A stretch of DNA of 64,000 nt, from NCBI GenBank assembly GCA_009774615.1, contig VSOC01000001.1, positions 1-64,000 of the forward strand, read 5' to 3'. The position numbers and the translations under genes were made by a program. The DNA is from Lachnospiraceae bacterium (lineage in GTDB: Bacteria > Bacillota > Clostridia > Lachnospirales > Lachnospiraceae). Under the pieces are notes generated by a model. That model was not told the DNA's origin. It saw nothing but the letters and a program-made list of their open reading frames with translations, and did not search any database. How positions within the stretch are numbered: position 1 is the first letter of the stretch; every line of letters starts with the position of its first letter. Below, piece by piece: positions 35,076 through 44,213 of the stretch.

Positions 35076-38000
35076 ATGGCGATGATGATAGATAAAAAAC
35101 CTGAATATAAAGGCGAAGGTAAAGTTTGGGAGAGCCTTTCTGATAATCTTCCAGGAGAGGCTATTGTGTACAATAGCCGTGAAGTGAATGGAAGAGAGTT
35201 TGATTTCTGTATTCTTATGAAGAATGTTGGAATGATTATAATCGAGGTGAAGGGTTGGTTGGCAAATAGCATTTTTAACGTGACTGGTGTGGATGAAATA
35301 ATAATTCAGGGGTATGACAAACCGGAGAAATCGCCAAAGAAACAAGCCAGAGCATACAGATTTGGACTATTAAACTTGATAAGCGACAAGTACAGTGTAA
35401 GTCCATTGATATTTGATTTAGTATGCTATCCGTTTATTTCAAAGAAAGAATATTATGATAACAGATTAGACATTGTATCTGAGGAAACACTGACACTTTT
35501 TAAGGAAGATTTGTCAGATCCTATCCGATTAGGAGATAAGTTGCTTAATGCATATAATCAGTGTAAATCCATTCCTCACGCTGAAATGGATGATGATTTG
35601 ATGGGGAAAATCAGACAACATTTTGAACCATATTTTCAAATGAAAAAGCCATTAGAGATTAGTAGCCAAGTTCCATATTCGGTGGTGTTTTCCACTGCTA
35701 AGAAACTAGCTAAGAAGCAAATTCATGACATTGTGAATGGATATTTAAAAGGAACAAAATCAATTATATTTGTATCTTCTGAAGATACGGCAGATTCCAT
35801 TCTCTATGTTTTAGAAGGAGAACTAAACGAGAAAGATGTATTAGCAGAAAAGAATAATCTTAAATTAAAAAAGAATGTAAATAACGAATTTATTGTAAAA
35901 AATAATGCATTCAGGATTTTCAATTTTGAATTATATGTTGTTGAAGACTTGGAAGATATGCTCAAAGAATCTGCAACAATTTATGAGGGAGATTGCTCGC
36001 TTGAAGAAAAACAGTTATTAGAGAAGCTAGCGAAAAAAAGCACTTTTAATAGTCAACAGTATTTTATTGAACATGCATCTTCAGAGAAGAATATTCTGGT
36101 TAGAGCAGGTGCAGGAACTGGAAAAACATATTCGATGGTTTCGAGAATCGCTTTTCTCTGCAATAAATATGAGAATCCAACAGTCAATTTGATTGGTGAT
36201 ATTGCAATGGTTACTTTTACGAACGATGCAGCAGAGAATATGAAGAATAGATTGAAGCAGATGTTTATTAATTACTATGTATTGACATCTAATCCTAAGT
36301 TCTTGAAATACATTGAAGATACTGATTTTATGCGTGTTTCAACGATTCATAAGTTTGCTCATGAGATTATTAAGGAAGCGTCTATGCAAATGGGATTAGG
36401 AGATAATTTTGCAATTACCTCAGGCGACTATGCAAAAGAGCAGATATATGAGAAGTATTTGAATGATTTTATTGCTAAGAAAGAGGCTGAAAATCCTAAT
36501 TTTATCAATGAAATAAAACTCCCATTGTATCAGTTTAGAAGAATGTTGGTAGAGTTTTCAAACCAGCTCTATAACAAGAGTATTGATATAAAGAAAATCA
36601 AAGAAGATGAGTTAGGACAGGCTCCAGGTTTACTTCCATTCTTTAATGAAATAATAATGGAGGTTATTATTGCTGCAGAAATAGAGTATAAAGCAAGAAT
36701 TCAAGAAAGCAATAAGATAGATTTAAGAGAAACGATGATAATTCTGAATGATGTTGTTAACCAGAAAGACAAGGAGAAAACACATTTAGATTATAGATAC
36801 ATTTTTATTGATGAATTTCAAGATACTGATGATGCACAGATAGATTCATTTTTGAAGATACAGCAGCTTATAGGTATGAATTGTAAGTTATTTGTTGTTG
36901 GTGACTTGAAGCAAAGTATTTATCGCTTCAGAGGTGCAACGATCAGTGCTTTTAAAAGACTTAATGCAACTCCGGATAAGTGGGAAGAACATACAATTAA
37001 TATAAACTACAGAACAGATTCCAGATTGCTTGAAATAATGGATGAGATTTTCCAAGAAATGGGAGCCAGTGTCTGGTTGCCGTATTCTTTTGATACAGAT
37101 CATTTGGTAAGTAATTTAAGCAATGGTGCCAAAGAAGAAGATATGTTTGAATGTGTTCCGTTCCATGGAAAGCTTGATGAACAATTAGAAGTTTTACTTG
37201 GATTGCTCAAGAGAGAAAAAGGCAAAATTATTGAATTAGAAAAGACAAGAAAGTTAAGTAAAGAGGAAAAGATAATTGCCATTCTCGTAAGAGAAAACTG
37301 GCAAATTGAAACCATTATAAAGGGTTGTAAAGAACTGGATGAGGAGATAGAAATTGAAACAAAGGTCGGTGGCAATTTGTATCAGTTAGATTCTACTATT
37401 GATTTTTGTAAGCTACTTATTGCGTTGACAAATTCTGATGATCCTGTATGTCTGGTCAACTTTATTGAATCCAATTATGTAGATATGCCGCTCTGGTATC
37501 AAGGTCTTCAGAACGAAGAAAAGAATGTACAGAAGGAAAAATTGGTTGAAGCGTTAGATAAGTATTTTATGGCTCGAATGAATAAGACCTGGAATGAATT
37601 AGTGGCATATGTTCAAGCGAATCCAGTTCTGGTTGTCCTCAAGACAATATTTGAAACATTACAGCCATGGAATAAATATAGTGAAGATATTGATAAGCAA
37701 AGATTCTATAAGTCTAATTATGAGCTTTTGATTGAAAAAATAATTAAATCATATAGTGTTGATTACTTGACGTTGACGGTTATTGCAAACTCTATTCAGA
37801 TTAATATATTAACTAAGCAGCAGGAACTTGCGAGAACGGTTGCAGAGGATCAAACAGGAATCAAGTTCCTTTGTATAACGGTACATAAGGCTAAGGGATT
37901 GGAATATGGAACGGTAATATTACCATTTACTGGTCAAGCTATTGATAATCTAAAGAAAGCTAACACAGATGTGAATTACAGTAATTCAAAGTTAGCTTAT

Positions 38001-38192
38001 TCAATTAAGGTTGATGAAAATAGAAAGGATTGTAATTCAAATTATGATTCACAGGAGGAAATTGGACAGAGAATCTGTGAAGAAGCACGAATTCTTTATG
38101 TTGCATTGACGAGAGCAATAAGGAATTGTATCTGGATGAAGGACATAGATAAGAAATCCAATATGAGCTGGAGCAGTTTTTTGGAGGTGTAA
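35076..38192 (+). CDS. NERD-domain UvrD/AddA-like helicase
   Basis: A 1038-residue protein. Residues about 12-120 form a NERD nuclease-like domain: GEGKVWESL, REFDFCIL (Asp43) and IIIEVKGW (Glu57, Lys59). A superfamily 1 helicase follows: Walker A AGAGTGKT (344-351), Walker B FIDEFQDTD (about 577-585), motif III VVGDLKQSIYRFRG, and late motifs TVHKAKGLEYGTV and ARILYVALTRA. The chain ends right after motif VI, so the C-terminal RecB-type nuclease of AddA is absent and the NERD domain may replace it. The next gene, 3 nt away, is AddB-like. Confidence 0.85.
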   Translation: MAMMIDKKPEYKGEGKVWESLSDNLPGEAIVYNSREVNGREFDFCILMKNVGMIIIEVKGWLANSIFNVTGVDEIIIQGYDKPEKSPKKQARAYRFGLLNLISDKYSVSPLIFDLVCYPFISKKEYYDNRLDIVSEETLTLFKEDLSDPIRLGDKLLNAYNQCKSIPHAEMDDDLMGKIRQHFEPYFQMKKPLEISSQVPYSVVFSTAKKLAKKQIHDIVNGYLKGTKSIIFVSSEDTADSILYVLEGELNEKDVLAEKNNLKLKKNVNNEFIVKNNAFRIFNFELYVVEDLEDMLKESATIYEGDCSLEEKQLLEKLAKKSTFNSQQYFIEHASSEKNILVRAGAGTGKTYSMVSRIAFLCNKYENPTVNLIGDIAMVTFTNDAAENMKNRLKQMFINYYVLTSNPKFLKYIEDTDFMRVSTIHKFAHEIIKEASMQMGLGDNFAITSGDYAKEQIYEKYLNDFIAKKEAENPNFINEIKLPLYQFRRMLVEFSNQLYNKSIDIKKIKEDELGQAPGLLPFFNEIIMEVIIAAEIEYKARIQESNKIDLRETMIILNDVVNQKDKEKTHLDYRYIFIDEFQDTDDAQIDSFLKIQQLIGMNCKLFVVGDLKQSIYRFRGATISAFKRLNATPDKWEEHTININYRTDSRLLEIMDEIFQEMGASVWLPYSFDTDHLVSNLSNGAKEEDMFECVPFHGKLDEQLEVLLGLLKREKGKIIELEKTRKLSKEEKIIAILVRENWQIETIIKGCKELDEEIEIETKVGGNLYQLDSTIDFCKLLIALTNSDDPVCLVNFIESNYVDMPLWYQGLQNEEKNVQKEKLVEALDKYFMARMNKTWNELVAYVQANPVLVVLKTIFETLQPWNKYSEDIDKQRFYKSNYELLIEKIIKSYSVDYLTLTVIANSIQINILTKQQELARTVAEDQTGIKFLCITVHKAKGLEYGTVILPFTGQAIDNLKKANTDVNYSNSKLAYSIKVDENRKDCNSNYDSQEEIGQRICEEARILYVALTRAIRNCIWMKDIDKKSNMSWSSFLEV

Positions 38193-38195
38193 GGG

Positions 38196-40856
38196 ATGCC
38201 GTTTTCTATTTATACATACAGCAATCCATATGAAATAAATAAAGAATTATACTGGGATTCCATAAAGAATTGCCCTCATTTTTGCGTGTCACAGACAATG
38301 GCAAACGGGATGATGGGAACTTATAAAGAGATGACCGCCGGTAAAGTATCTACGGTTGAGAACTTGGTAAAAGGTTTCTTTGCATATTGGGAAAGTAGTG
38401 AATGTAAAATAAAGCAATACATGGTGATAGACGAGGCTATCAACAGATTGAATATTGCGGAAAATGTAGAGAAAATAAAGCAGTCACTGAGATTCAACAG
38501 AAAACAACTAAGTAATAGTTTACGTATTTTGTTTGAATTAGATATGAGCATTGAAGAAATGCAAACTGAATTAATGACTGAGGAGCAACGCCTTATAGTT
38601 GAACTCTATGGAATAATAAGAAAATCTGATTTGGTTCAGGATTTTACGTTGAAAAGACATTTTTCTGAAGCTGAAATTGAAAATGCAATTCGTGAAGGAA
38701 TGAAATTAGAGCGTGAAGACGCAGACCTAAGTGCTGTTGATGTAGATACCATTGTGATTCATGGAGTACATCAGTTTTCTCCAATGATTCTTCAAACGAT
38801 TGAATTGGTAGCAAAATATAAAAGAGTAATTCTTTTGTTCAATTACCAGCAGCAGTATAAGAATGTATATCAGACATGGATAGATGTATATTCATCATTC
38901 GATCTACCTATCAAAAGTCAGTTTATGAATGAGTTTAAGCCTAATCCATTGCTAACGAACAGCTATGAGGGAAATTTGCTAGCAGATAGGATGGCAAATT
39001 TAATAGAGGGAAACCCAGAAAAAAATGAAGAATGTCCTTTTGAAGTAATGGAATTTGATAATAATACGGAGTTCGCTAGCTATGTTGCCGAAGTATTTGA
39101 GAATGCATTGAAGCGACAGGAAAGAGATAAAGATGCAAGGCGATCAACGCTTTATTATATGCAAGAGCAATTTTATGCGGCTAATAACAGCGTAAACAAT
39201 ATCCTCAAGATTTATTACCCAGGACAGTTTGGTGAACGTCATTTCTTGACATATCCTATTGGACATTTTTTCCTTTCCATCACAAATATGTGGAATGCTG
39301 AGGAAGGTGGCATACAAATTGAAAGTATGAATGATATTGTTGAATGTCTGAATTCGGGGTTTATAAAAGAAGAAACACCTGGAAAACTTTATTCTATTTT
39401 CAATAGAACAAAAGAATTTTTTGTACGTGCAGAAACGATTAATCAAATAACAGATCTATTAGGAAAGCTTAAAAAGAGAATCAGGAAAGCAGAGAAGGAT
39501 GTAACCGAAAAGCGCATAAGTAGTAGATTGGTATACTTTGATGTTACATCGGAGGAGATAGATATATTAGTTGCGGCGTTGGAACAGTTGGATCAGATTA
39601 CAAAGCTCTTTTATGCAGATTTTGAGGATACAGAGAATAACTTTAAAAAATTCTATAAGAGAATAAAAGAGTTCCTTGAAATAAGAATACTTGAAGCAGA
39701 AGATCTTGAAGATGAATTTAGAGATGTAGTAAAACGTGTGCTTATTCGTTTAGAAGAAGTTGATAAGATTGATGTAACAGGTTCTTTCGATGTGCTGAAA
39801 GAAACAATGGCATATTATCTGAAGCAAGAGGCTAAAAAGGGAATTAGTGCCAATTGGATTGTAAGAGATTTTGAACAGATTGATGGTGATATCTTAAAGA
39901 GTAGAAAACAGAATAAGGATATAGTATATCATTTTGCTTGCCTTTCGGATAATGATATGAACGTAACTCGCAGAGACAGATTTCCATGGCCGTTGAACGT
40001 GACTTTCTTTGAAGTTGCACAAGATCCGATTGATTGGAAGTACCAAGTTTATGTCAAATCTAGAAGAGAGTATAAGAATTTTAAACGATATGCATTGATA
40101 TATGGTTTACAGTTTAACAGGGTTAAGTTCAAGTTAAGCTATGTGAAAAATGTAGATGATAAAGAGAACGAGATGTTCTATTTATTGAAGATTCTAGAAG
40201 CAACGAGAACTTATCCAGAAGCTAAAACAGCCAATGCCTTGCCTGAAACAGTGAGGAATTTGCATTTGGAACTTAATCCAGAGAATAATTATGGACAATA
40301 CGATTTCTATCGTTACAGAATTTGCAAATATAGATTTCTTCTGGAATCTACCATTGAAAAAAGAGCAGTGTTCAGAGATCACTTTCTGTTGTTAAAGTAT
40401 TTGGAAATATTGCTGGAGAACGCAGCTAGAGTGACACTTCAAGGGCAGATTGCAACGGAAGATATGTTGCTTGATACCTTAAATGATGAGTATAGAAAAT
40501 TGGAACGAAAGTTTGAGTTTGTTAAGGGTATACACACTGAACGTATGGACATTATTACGAATGCGAAAAATTACTTGCAAAAAAGTGTGCTAAGAAACAG
40601 CACAACATTCCCTATGATAGGTTCTACAGTCAACATATATATGAAAAAACGAGAGGAATTTATTTATCTTCAGCTTGGAAATGGCAATGGAAGCTTCTCA
40701 GGGTATTTTAAACCTGTTCCGCAGAGTGAAATTGATGTGAGATTAAGCAGTAACAGAGTAAATGCCACTGGCTATGTAAAATCTTGTGATGAGTGGTGTC
40801 AGTACTGTGCTGTAAGAGAGATCTGTTTGGAACCATACAAGTATGGAAGAAACTAA
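38196..40856 (+). CDS. AddB-like protein with C-terminal Fe-S cysteines
   Basis: An 886-residue protein with no Walker A. It resembles the AddB/RexB subunit of helicase-nucleases: a helicase-like inactive fold in the first part and, at the end, an AddB/Cas4-type iron-sulfur arrangement with Cys710 (YRICKYRF) plus C868-x2-C871-x5-C877 (CQYCAVREIC). The GxhD and ExK/DxK nuclease residues expected between them are not evident (the segment reads MIGSTVNIYMKKREEFIYL), so the nuclease may be inactive. It sits directly behind the NERD-UvrD helicase, which supports an AddAB-like pair. Overall similarity is low; family assignment is by motif and context. Confidence 0.65.
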   Translation: MPFSIYTYSNPYEINKELYWDSIKNCPHFCVSQTMANGMMGTYKEMTAGKVSTVENLVKGFFAYWESSECKIKQYMVIDEAINRLNIAENVEKIKQSLRFNRKQLSNSLRILFELDMSIEEMQTELMTEEQRLIVELYGIIRKSDLVQDFTLKRHFSEAEIENAIREGMKLEREDADLSAVDVDTIVIHGVHQFSPMILQTIELVAKYKRVILLFNYQQQYKNVYQTWIDVYSSFDLPIKSQFMNEFKPNPLLTNSYEGNLLADRMANLIEGNPEKNEECPFEVMEFDNNTEFASYVAEVFENALKRQERDKDARRSTLYYMQEQFYAANNSVNNILKIYYPGQFGERHFLTYPIGHFFLSITNMWNAEEGGIQIESMNDIVECLNSGFIKEETPGKLYSIFNRTKEFFVRAETINQITDLLGKLKKRIRKAEKDVTEKRISSRLVYFDVTSEEIDILVAALEQLDQITKLFYADFEDTENNFKKFYKRIKEFLEIRILEAEDLEDEFRDVVKRVLIRLEEVDKIDVTGSFDVLKETMAYYLKQEAKKGISANWIVRDFEQIDGDILKSRKQNKDIVYHFACLSDNDMNVTRRDRFPWPLNVTFFEVAQDPIDWKYQVYVKSRREYKNFKRYALIYGLQFNRVKFKLSYVKNVDDKENEMFYLLKILEATRTYPEAKTANALPETVRNLHLELNPENNYGQYDFYRYRICKYRFLLESTIEKRAVFRDHFLLLKYLEILLENAARVTLQGQIATEDMLLDTLNDEYRKLERKFEFVKGIHTERMDIITNAKNYLQKSVLRNSTTFPMIGSTVNIYMKKREEFIYLQLGNGNGSFSGYFKPVPQSEIDVRLSSNRVNATGYVKSCDEWCQYCAVREICLEPYKYGRN

Positions 40857-40874
40857 CGATGAAAGGGTAAAACT

Positions 40875-43800
40875 ATGTTATTAGAGAAGATGTATGTACG
40901 CTGTCCGATTGATTATGACATGATTAATCCGCGTGATTTTTTGATGGGGCAGATTACTAAAATAGATAGCTTCGCAGACACTGCCGAGGTTGTTTTTAAC
41001 GACCCATTTAATTATCGAGTGTATTATGACAACTTCCCGAAAACTGCGCTTCTTCCAATAGCAATGGTTCAAAGATGCCAGTTCTTTGTAGGCTCGATTG
41101 TTCTCTACGAGAAAGAGAAGTATAAGGTTGTATCCTGTGTAAAAAAGGAAGATAAATTTTATCATTATTATATTGAGAATGTATATGACAAACTATTAAT
41201 TTGTGTTCCGGAAAATCGAATTACAGCTCCATTTACGGTGGGCAAAGTAGATCCGTCTTCTCAGTTGCAGCGTTATGAATTCCAAAATCCTTGCTGGCTG
41301 TTTGGTCGGAGTATTGTTACAAAGACAATGAATGTTCTGGATAATTCTATTATGGGATTTAAAGAATTGGCTGGTTGCAAGATTTTTCTCATGCCACATC
41401 AGCTGAAGTCAATTATGAGATGTCTTCAGGAGGAAGTCTGTAGATATATGCTAGCTGACGAGGTTGGTATGGGTAAAACTATCGAAGCAGTCTCTATTTT
41501 GAAGGTTTTTTTCTCAAGACATAGTGATGTTCATGCATTGATTGTTGTTCCTGGCTCATTATTAGAACAATGGAAGACGGAACTGTTCTTAAAATTCGAC
41601 TTGTATGAAGGAAAGAATGAAAATAATAACTTTATTACATTTGCAGAACTGGAAACTGCAGCTTATCGAGAATGTAAGGAGCAATGGGACTTTACTATAA
41701 TTGATGAATCGCATAGATTGTTAAGATATAAGGCATCTTATGATGCATTCCACAGATTGAGTAGTAATACTACAAATTTGCTTTTACTCAGTGCAACCCC
41801 GGTTCAGCAGAAGCGATCCGATTACCTTGCTCTACTTCGTTTAATTCTTCCTGAAAAGTATGATGCTTGTACTAAAGAACAATTTGATGAATTGGTTGAA
41901 AAACAAGGAAATATTACTAAAGTGGCAGCAATGGTGTTGTCTAATATTGAGGACTTAGATGAAGTGCTTAGAGATTCTTTAGAGGCAGAAGGAGATCCGC
42001 ACGATAATGAGGATAGTGAGGATTTCTACGAGGATATTTTGAGCGGTTTCAAAAAGCTTTACAAAATCGTAAGAGATGAAATGCTCAAAGAAATGTATGA
42101 AAAAGCTGATTTTTATGATGATGATTTGGGTCTTCATCATTTCAAAGTTGCTATTTCATACTTGTGTGAAAATTATCAGATTGAAAAGAATATTATCAGA
42201 AATAGAAGAAACACGCTTGAAGATTTGCCTGAGCGTCAGTTGATTTCGCTTCCGTATGCTTTAGATCCGGATAAAAACTTCTATGAATATGGTGCATATC
42301 AGGATTTAGTGACATGGATTACTGAGGAGGATTTAACGGAAGAAGAATTTGAAAAGATATTCAAGCCTCTTTTTGGTGCATTCTTTAGTTCGCCATGGGC
42401 ATTTGAACAGCAAGTTATGTTCCTGGAAGCAGATGGAGTGACTATACCAGATAGTCTAAAAGAAAATTTTCGTAGATGGAAAATGTATGAGCAAAATATT
42501 GCTGAGAATATAGTAGATGTTCTGGATGAGCCAGAAGAACATACTTCTAGAATAGTGCAGATGATGTATTATCTTGATGAATATGCAAGTGATTCAAAAG
42601 TTGTGCTATTTACAAATTATAAAGAAACTTTTGAAATATATGAGGAAATGCTTTCAGACTTTTATACAGAGGATGGATTTAGTTGTTTTAGAAGAGGTAT
42701 GTCTGCTAATGAGTTAGAGGTTAATGTCTGCAAATTCCAAAATGATAAGAATTGTACAATCATGCTTTGCGATGAATCAGGTGGAGAAGGTAGGAACTTC
42801 CAATGTGCGGATTATGTGGTTCATATTGACCTGCCGTGGGACGCAAATGCAATAGAACAGAGAATAGGTCGGCTGGATCGTATGGGAAGAGAAAGTGGAA
42901 GACCTATCATATCGGTAGTTCCTTATGCAGAAGAAACGTTTGAAGAAGAACTGTTTAAGTTCTGGGACAATGGGTTGAAGATTTTTAATCACTCACTGAG
43001 TGGATTAGAAATCATCATGAATGATATTAATAATGCGATAGTATCAGCTGTTATTAAAGATTTTAGATTTGGGTTAATAAATGAAATACAGAATGTAATT
43101 GATCGAGCGGCAAGACTTAAGGAAGAGGTTCGTGAAGAACAGCATTTTGATACAGCGGCTTATATCTATAGACCGATGAATCAGGAATTGATTAGTTTGG
43201 TTAAGTATTACAACCGTAATGAGAATAAAATGTTTGCAGATGCGATGCTTCAATGGGCAATGCTTTCTGGATTCAGAGATGTTGAGGAAAAAGATGAAAT
43301 CATTAGATTTAATGATAATTCGTTTTCAACAAGATCCGCAGAAAACTCGTTGTTGATTCCACCAGATTGGGATTCCTATTTTGCTCAGAAACAAAATCAG
43401 TTTGTTAGTAAGATACATGAACTACGACAGGACAAGCAGGATAAAAATACATCTCATTATAGTCGTTCAATAGATGGTACATTTAGCAGAAAGAAAGCAA
43501 TTGAAAATGACTATATTCACTTCTTTGCACCTGGAGATGACATATTTGATTGTATTGTTGATAATGCCATGAGATCTTGTAGAGGTCAGGCAGCCGCTTT
43601 TGCAATGAAGGCAAGTATAAATTGGACTGGCTTTGTTTATACGTGGTCGCTATATCCAAATGAAAGGTGGCTAATTGAAAAAGGAATTCCGCTTTCACAC
43701 TTAAACGCATTTAGAAATTATCTGGCGATAGAACAGATGCAGGCACCTGTAGGAATTCGTGCTGAGGGTGAGATAGCTGATGATAAGGTTATAAGAGAGT

Positions 43801-44213
43801 TTAATCTTATGCTGCAACGTGATTTTGAGAATAGCAAAGATGATATTGATCATCTTGGAAGGCGTAGTAAAAATGAGGGATTTTTACATATTTTCTCTCA
43901 ATATAGAGCGGCTAATATTGACTATTTTAGAAGCATTTATCCTCAGGAAAGATGGGTAGATTTAGTTAAAAAGTCAAGAAAAGTTAGTAAAGATAAAGCA
44001 TTGAGGGTTCTCAGGGAGAGATCGCATACAGCAGGGGCTAAAGCAGAGATGAACAGAATTCTTACATCAATGATTGCTACTTCTGAATACTATAATCAGG
44101 AACTTGAAGACTACGACAAGATGAAAGAAATCTATGACGTTGTATTAGAAAGTCTTACTAAACCGATGGTTAGACTTGAATCAGCGTGCTTTGTTTGGAT
44201 GGTGAAGAAATAA
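40875..44213 (+). CDS. SNF2/RapA-type helicase, DpdE-like
   Basis: A 1112-residue superfamily 2 ATPase. Walker A DEVGMGKT (195-202), Walker B IIDESHRL (about 275), motif III LLSATPV, and the C-terminal lobe with SGGEGRNFQCADYVVHIDLP and QRIGRLDRMGR typical of RapA/HepA proteins. A long helical C-terminal part (about 720-1112) has no known motif. Size, domain type and the following RecQ-like gene match DpdE of 7-deazaguanine DNA-modification clusters (recollection, not searched). Its stop overlaps the next start by one base. Confidence 0.85.
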   Translation: MLLEKMYVRCPIDYDMINPRDFLMGQITKIDSFADTAEVVFNDPFNYRVYYDNFPKTALLPIAMVQRCQFFVGSIVLYEKEKYKVVSCVKKEDKFYHYYIENVYDKLLICVPENRITAPFTVGKVDPSSQLQRYEFQNPCWLFGRSIVTKTMNVLDNSIMGFKELAGCKIFLMPHQLKSIMRCLQEEVCRYMLADEVGMGKTIEAVSILKVFFSRHSDVHALIVVPGSLLEQWKTELFLKFDLYEGKNENNNFITFAELETAAYRECKEQWDFTIIDESHRLLRYKASYDAFHRLSSNTTNLLLLSATPVQQKRSDYLALLRLILPEKYDACTKEQFDELVEKQGNITKVAAMVLSNIEDLDEVLRDSLEAEGDPHDNEDSEDFYEDILSGFKKLYKIVRDEMLKEMYEKADFYDDDLGLHHFKVAISYLCENYQIEKNIIRNRRNTLEDLPERQLISLPYALDPDKNFYEYGAYQDLVTWITEEDLTEEEFEKIFKPLFGAFFSSPWAFEQQVMFLEADGVTIPDSLKENFRRWKMYEQNIAENIVDVLDEPEEHTSRIVQMMYYLDEYASDSKVVLFTNYKETFEIYEEMLSDFYTEDGFSCFRRGMSANELEVNVCKFQNDKNCTIMLCDESGGEGRNFQCADYVVHIDLPWDANAIEQRIGRLDRMGRESGRPIISVVPYAEETFEEELFKFWDNGLKIFNHSLSGLEIIMNDINNAIVSAVIKDFRFGLINEIQNVIDRAARLKEEVREEQHFDTAAYIYRPMNQELISLVKYYNRNENKMFADAMLQWAMLSGFRDVEEKDEIIRFNDNSFSTRSAENSLLIPPDWDSYFAQKQNQFVSKIHELRQDKQDKNTSHYSRSIDGTFSRKKAIENDYIHFFAPGDDIFDCIVDNAMRSCRGQAAAFAMKASINWTGFVYTWSLYPNERWLIEKGIPLSHLNAFRNYLAIEQMQAPVGIRAEGEIADDKVIREFNLMLQRDFENSKDDIDHLGRRSKNEGFLHIFSQYRAANIDYFRSIYPQERWVDLVKKSRKVSKDKALRVLRERSHTAGAKAEMNRILTSMIATSEYYNQELEDYDKMKEIYDVVLESLTKPMVRLESACFVWMVKK

